Assembly: GCA_019307645.1 (NCBI GenBank)
Contig: JAFDJF010000053.1
Span: 1-8,534 of the forward strand
Length of the DNA stretch: 8,534 nt
Origin: Deltaproteobacteria bacterium
Lineage (GTDB): Bacteria > Desulfobacterota > DSM-4660 > Desulfatiglandales > Desulfatiglandaceae
Direction: 5' to 3'
Positions 6,779-8,534 of the stretch are shown here, piece after piece. A program made the position numbers and the translations under genes. Position 1 is the first letter of the stretch; each line of letters begins with the position of its first letter. A model generated the notes under the pieces. The model did not search any database, had not been told where the DNA came from, and worked only from the letters and a program-made list of their open reading frames with translations.

Positions 6779-7993
6779 TTAGTACAAAAAGCCGAATAAC
6801 CACATTGGGATAACGTTGCCAAAACCTGTGTCAATGTTGTCTTTTATGATATACCCATCTTTTTTTCCAGCTATCTGGCGTTTTCCTTTGCTGCGGCCAC
6901 CTACTTCGAACATGTATCTATTTTCAACAAGAAAGTCGCCTTTTTCAGGGCTCCGGATCTGAAGTCCTGCATTGATCAATTGGTGCTGAATAAATGTTTC
7001 TCTTACCGTCCCGATGGGATCTTCTCTACTTAATTCACCTGCTGTAGCTCTGAGTAGATTCGTGTTTCCAAGATAAATTTTTGCCGGTTTTCTGGCGAGC
7101 TTAAAACCGGCTCCTTCGGGCATGACTGCAGACAGAAGCCCTGCTTTCTCCAGGTAGTCGAAGTACCCGTACAATGCCGGCTTTGAAATGCCAAGGTCCT
7201 TGGAAATTTTACCAAAATTGGGTTTAAACGGCTGTGAAGTGGCAACAAGCCATAATATTCGTTTCAAGATAGGAATATTTGCGGATTTCATGCCGGATGT
7301 CACAAGGATATCTTCATAAAGGACCTTTTCAATTATGTTTCCAAGCCTTGTCAAATATTCTTCAGTTCCTTCGAGAAAAAACGGATAGATTCCATGATCC
7401 ATATAATCCTGAAAATGACCCAGTATGGGGCCTTTCGATAGAACCTCTGATGCAAAACGCAAATGATCTTTTAGAAGGTTTAAGAATGATATGGGAGGAA
7501 ACTCAATTTTTTCGGCCAAATGAAGATATTCTCGAAAAGAAAGTCCCGGCAAATAGTAAAACATGGAACGTCGAGACAAATCGGCCTTCGCCAGTTGCAG
7601 GCCTAAAGCAGAGCTTCCCGAAAAGAGAATCTTGGATGTTGGAAAAGAATCATAAAGATTCTTTATTTCTTGTTGCCATTTTGCATATTTGTGAATTTCA
7701 TCGATTATAATGATTTCACCTCCCATTTGAAAAAACTGAGAGGCGATTTCATAAATACCAAAGGCTTCTACCCGAATATGATCGGCAGAAATATAGAGAT
7801 GTTTTGGGGAGGGTGAGCCTATTTCTATTAAATGCTGGAGTAAAAGCGTTGTCTTCCCGGTTCCACGGCCACCAATAAGTCCTATTAATCGATTATCCCA
7901 ATTAATCTTCTCGCAAAGGGACCGTTTATATTCCCGTGGAACCTGTTTGAGAAGATTGTTTTGAATGCCGAAAAATACACCTAAATCGATCAT
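6779..7993 (-). CDS. AAA_14 / DUF4143 family ATPase of unknown function
   Basis: A full-length 404-residue P-loop ATPase. Walker A is GGRGTGKTT (41-49, Lys47 and Thr48). Walker B is IIIIDE (94-99, Asp98 and Glu99), followed by IHKYAKW, a signature of this family. A sensor-like FSGSSA follows at 124-129. A winged-helix-like region (about 240-290, with ISKDLGISKPALYGYFDYLEKAGLL) precedes the C-terminal DUF4143 domain. That domain resembles PD-(D/E)xK nucleases (E332, D353, then FEVGG near 362-366), but the expected catalytic Lys after E363 is replaced by Gly, so nuclease activity is doubtful. The family is scattered among bacteria and archaea as an accessory gene without a settled role. The gene is visibly more AT-rich than the efflux operon, suggesting separate acquisition. 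The start is supported by AGGA 9 bases upstream. Confidence 0.9.
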   Translation of the reverse strand: MIDLGVFFGIQNNLLKQVPREYKRSLCEKINWDNRLIGLIGGRGTGKTTLLLQHLIEIGSPSPKHLYISADHIRVEAFGIYEIASQFFQMGGEIIIIDEIHKYAKWQQEIKNLYDSFPTSKILFSGSSALGLQLAKADLSRRSMFYYLPGLSFREYLHLAEKIEFPPISFLNLLKDHLRFASEVLSKGPILGHFQDYMDHGIYPFFLEGTEEYLTRLGNIIEKVLYEDILVTSGMKSANIPILKRILWLVATSQPFKPNFGKISKDLGISKPALYGYFDYLEKAGLLSAVMPEGAGFKLARKPAKIYLGNTNLLRATAGELSREDPIGTVRETFIQHQLINAGLQIRSPEKGDFLVENRYMFEVGGRSKGKRQIAGKKDGYIIKDNIDTGFGNVIPMWLFGFLY

Positions 7994-8002
7994 ATGAAAA
8001 GA

Positions 8003-8006
8003 TCCT
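8003..8006 (-). promoter_or_regulatory. Ribosome binding site of the ATPase gene
   Basis: AGGA on the minus strand, 9 bases before the ATG at 7993-7991. Spacing is slightly long but acceptable, and no better in-frame start lies nearby. Confidence 0.6.
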
Positions 8007-8028
8007 GAAAAGAAATTAGCGTTATTCT

Positions 8029-8060
8029 ATTATTTAGTAAATTATAGTTTACGAAATAAT
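8029..8060. promoter_or_regulatory. 32-base imperfect palindrome over the ATPase promoter (candidate operator)
   Basis: The arms ATTATTTAGTAAA (8029-8041) and TTTACGAAATAAT (8048-8060) are reverse complements at 12 of 13 positions (mismatch A8036 / G8053) around the 6-base spacer TTATAG. The inner GTAAA/TTTAC is perfect. It covers the likely -10 hexamer of the minus-strand ATPase gene, the classic position for a repressor binding as a dimer. It is not followed by a T-run in a terminator-like arrangement and lies upstream of the gene. Operator function is inference. Confidence 0.6.
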
Positions 8061-8073
8061 CTTAAAATGTCAA
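8041..8073 (-). promoter_or_regulatory. Sigma-70-like promoter of the ATPase gene
   Basis: A perfect -35 TTGACA lies at 8073-8068 on the minus strand. Two -10 choices follow: TAAACT (8051-8046) at a 16-base spacer, or a perfect TATAAT (8046-8041) at 21 bases, which is long. I prefer TAAACT for spacing. Either gives a short leader of roughly 40 bases before the ATG. Confidence 0.6.
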
Positions 8074-8190
8074 GTTTATTTTTCGATATGACAATCATGT
8101 GCTGATTATGGATGTAAATTGTCGGCACCATTTTGATCGAAAAAGGCGTATGAGTCCGTCAAGGGGCAACCTGCAATACCCAGAGCGTGA

Positions 8191-8235
8191 TATGTCTCAC
8201 AAGACACTTATGTCTCAAGATACAATTTGAGACAT
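8191..8235. repeat. TGTCTCA repeat cluster with two palindromes
   Basis: TATGTCTCA occurs at 8191-8199 and 8209-8217 (18-base period), and the reverse complement TGAGACA at 8228-8234. Two inverted repeats result: TGTCT (8193-8197) with AGACA (8202-8206) around 4 bases, and a perfect 9-base pair ATGTCTCAA (8210-8218) with TTGAGACAT (8227-8235) around 8 bases. This may be an operator or the end of a mobile element; neither is proven. Confidence 0.7.
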
Positions 8236-8284
8236 CCTGATGGGTACTCAGACCAGCGCTTGCCCTGCCGCTGCACGATTACCC

Positions 8285-8301
8285 CAGGGAACATATCCCT
8301 G
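8285..8301. repeat. Small perfect hairpin CAGGGA / TCCCTG
   Basis: CAGGGA (8285-8290) pairs exactly with TCCCTG (8296-8301) around the 5-base loop ACATA. No T-run follows on either strand, so it is not a convincing intrinsic terminator. Confidence 0.4.
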
Positions 8302-8373
8302 ATTATCACCATAACGGTTTGATAGGTTAGAGTTTTTGTTCATTTCAATGAAACGTATGCCTATACTTATATC

Positions 8374-8448
8374 TTAGAAGTCCACCTCACCTGGAATTCT
8401 GCTGATACCAATTTTTTCTTTGATTTTTTTAATCGCCGGGATTGTCAT
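8374..8448 (-). CDS. Very short hypothetical ORF (24 residues)
   Basis: A minus-strand ATG (8448-8446) opens a 24-residue frame beginning MTIPAIKKIKEKIGI and ending PGEVDF before a TAA (8376-8374). Its composition is protein-like (Lys-rich amphipathic start), and its ATG overlaps by one base the TAA of a frame that enters from the right edge (TAATG). No Shine-Dalgarno sequence is visible upstream. It may be a decayed gene end or chance; I do not recognise it. Confidence 0.18.
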   Translation of the reverse strand: MTIPAIKKIKEKIGISRIPGEVDF

Positions 8449-8534
8449 TAATTATCAATATGTTGAATACTATGTCTCAAGGTTGTCTCAGGTATCTTCC
8501 AAAAGAGCACCATTGCTGCCTGTTTAAACTGCCA
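8448..8534 (-). other. Open minus-strand frame entering from the right edge (possible partial gene end)
   Basis: From the right edge, 28 codons are open on the minus strand before TAA (8450-8448), ending LRHSIQHIDN. Two TGTCTCA repeats fall inside this frame, which argues for non-coding DNA or a degraded gene. The stretch is too short to identify. Confidence 0.15.
8471..8490. repeat. Second TGTCTCA cluster near the right edge
   Basis: TATGTCTCAAG (8471-8481) exactly repeats the 11 bases at 8209-8219, and TGTCTCA recurs at 8484-8490, 11 bases after the previous heptamer. Both are in the same orientation as the two direct copies near 8200. The set may continue beyond the window. Confidence 0.65.

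Larger units (their letters stand above)
7994..8534. other. 541-base stretch without a convincing gene
   Basis: The first 110 bases are strongly AT-rich and carry the ATPase promoter and its palindrome. The rest has mixed composition and holds the TGTCTCA clusters, one small hairpin and only tiny open frames. I see no tRNA, CRISPR or intact transposase. It may be a remnant of transferred DNA or the flank of a mobile element. Confidence 0.6.

Noticed and set aside
7279..7710. Plus-strand open frame of about 143 codons opposite the ATPase gene
   Set aside because: Lies wholly antisense to the Walker B to mid-region of the ATPase; no family resemblance in its translation.
8150..8230. Plus-strand 26-residue frame starting MSPSRGN and spanning two TGTCTCA repeats
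   Set aside because: Weak ribosome binding site, very short, and its repeated Met-Ser pairs are explained by the 18-base-spaced DNA repeat rather than by coding selection.
8336..8367. Plus-strand promoter with TATACT at 8362-8367
   Set aside because: The -10 is good, but the only fair -35 candidates are at spacings of 13 or 20 bases or match poorly, and no gene follows before the window ends.

Overview
The window looks like chromosome of a Gram-negative bacterium, most plausibly a delta-proteobacterial (Desulfobacterota-type) anaerobe. The evidence is an outer-membrane-sorted lipoprotein, a complete tripartite envelope efflux system (outer membrane factor, periplasmic adaptor, RND permease), moderate GC, and an intergenic stretch built from short GGTTCAC / CCACTG-type degenerate repeats of the sort I associate with that group. 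The taxonomic guess is inference; no rRNA or marker gene is present.

Layout. Positions 1-56 hold the last 17 codons of an unidentified Lys/Glu/Asp-rich protein, closely followed by a DUF4136-family lipoprotein gene (95-607, plus strand). A gap of about 250 bases (608-859) is packed with short direct and inverted repeats and separates it from a convergent block. That block, on the minus strand (read right to left), is a compact operon: TolC-type outer membrane factor (6701-5226), HlyD/AcrA-type adaptor (5220-4084) and a 1071-residue RND pump (4075-860). The gaps are 5 and 8 bases, and each downstream Shine-Dalgarno sequence lies on the end of the gene before it, so translation is probably coupled. 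Together they encode one complete inner membrane-periplasm-outer membrane exporter. No regulator or substrate-specific gene is next to it, so the substrate cannot be stated.

Upstream of the operon on the same strand is a visibly more AT-rich gene (7993-6779) for an AAA_14 + DUF4143 ATPase, a widespread accessory family of unknown function. It ends in a perfectly spaced 13-base tandem repeat (one mismatch) that begins at the base after its stop codon. Its promoter region carries a striking 32-base imperfect palindrome (arms of 13 bases matching at 12) that covers the likely -10 element, so I infer autoregulation or control by another DNA-binding protein.

The last 541 bases (7994-8534) hold no convincing gene. 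Beyond the ATPase promoter they contain five copies of the heptamer TGTCTCA (four direct, one inverted), including two hairpin-capable palindromes. These may be operator sites or the end of a mobile element whose body lies outside the window. The most distinctive unexplained signals are this heptamer cluster and the ATPase promoter palindrome. I do not see convincing evidence of a wholly new multi-gene system.
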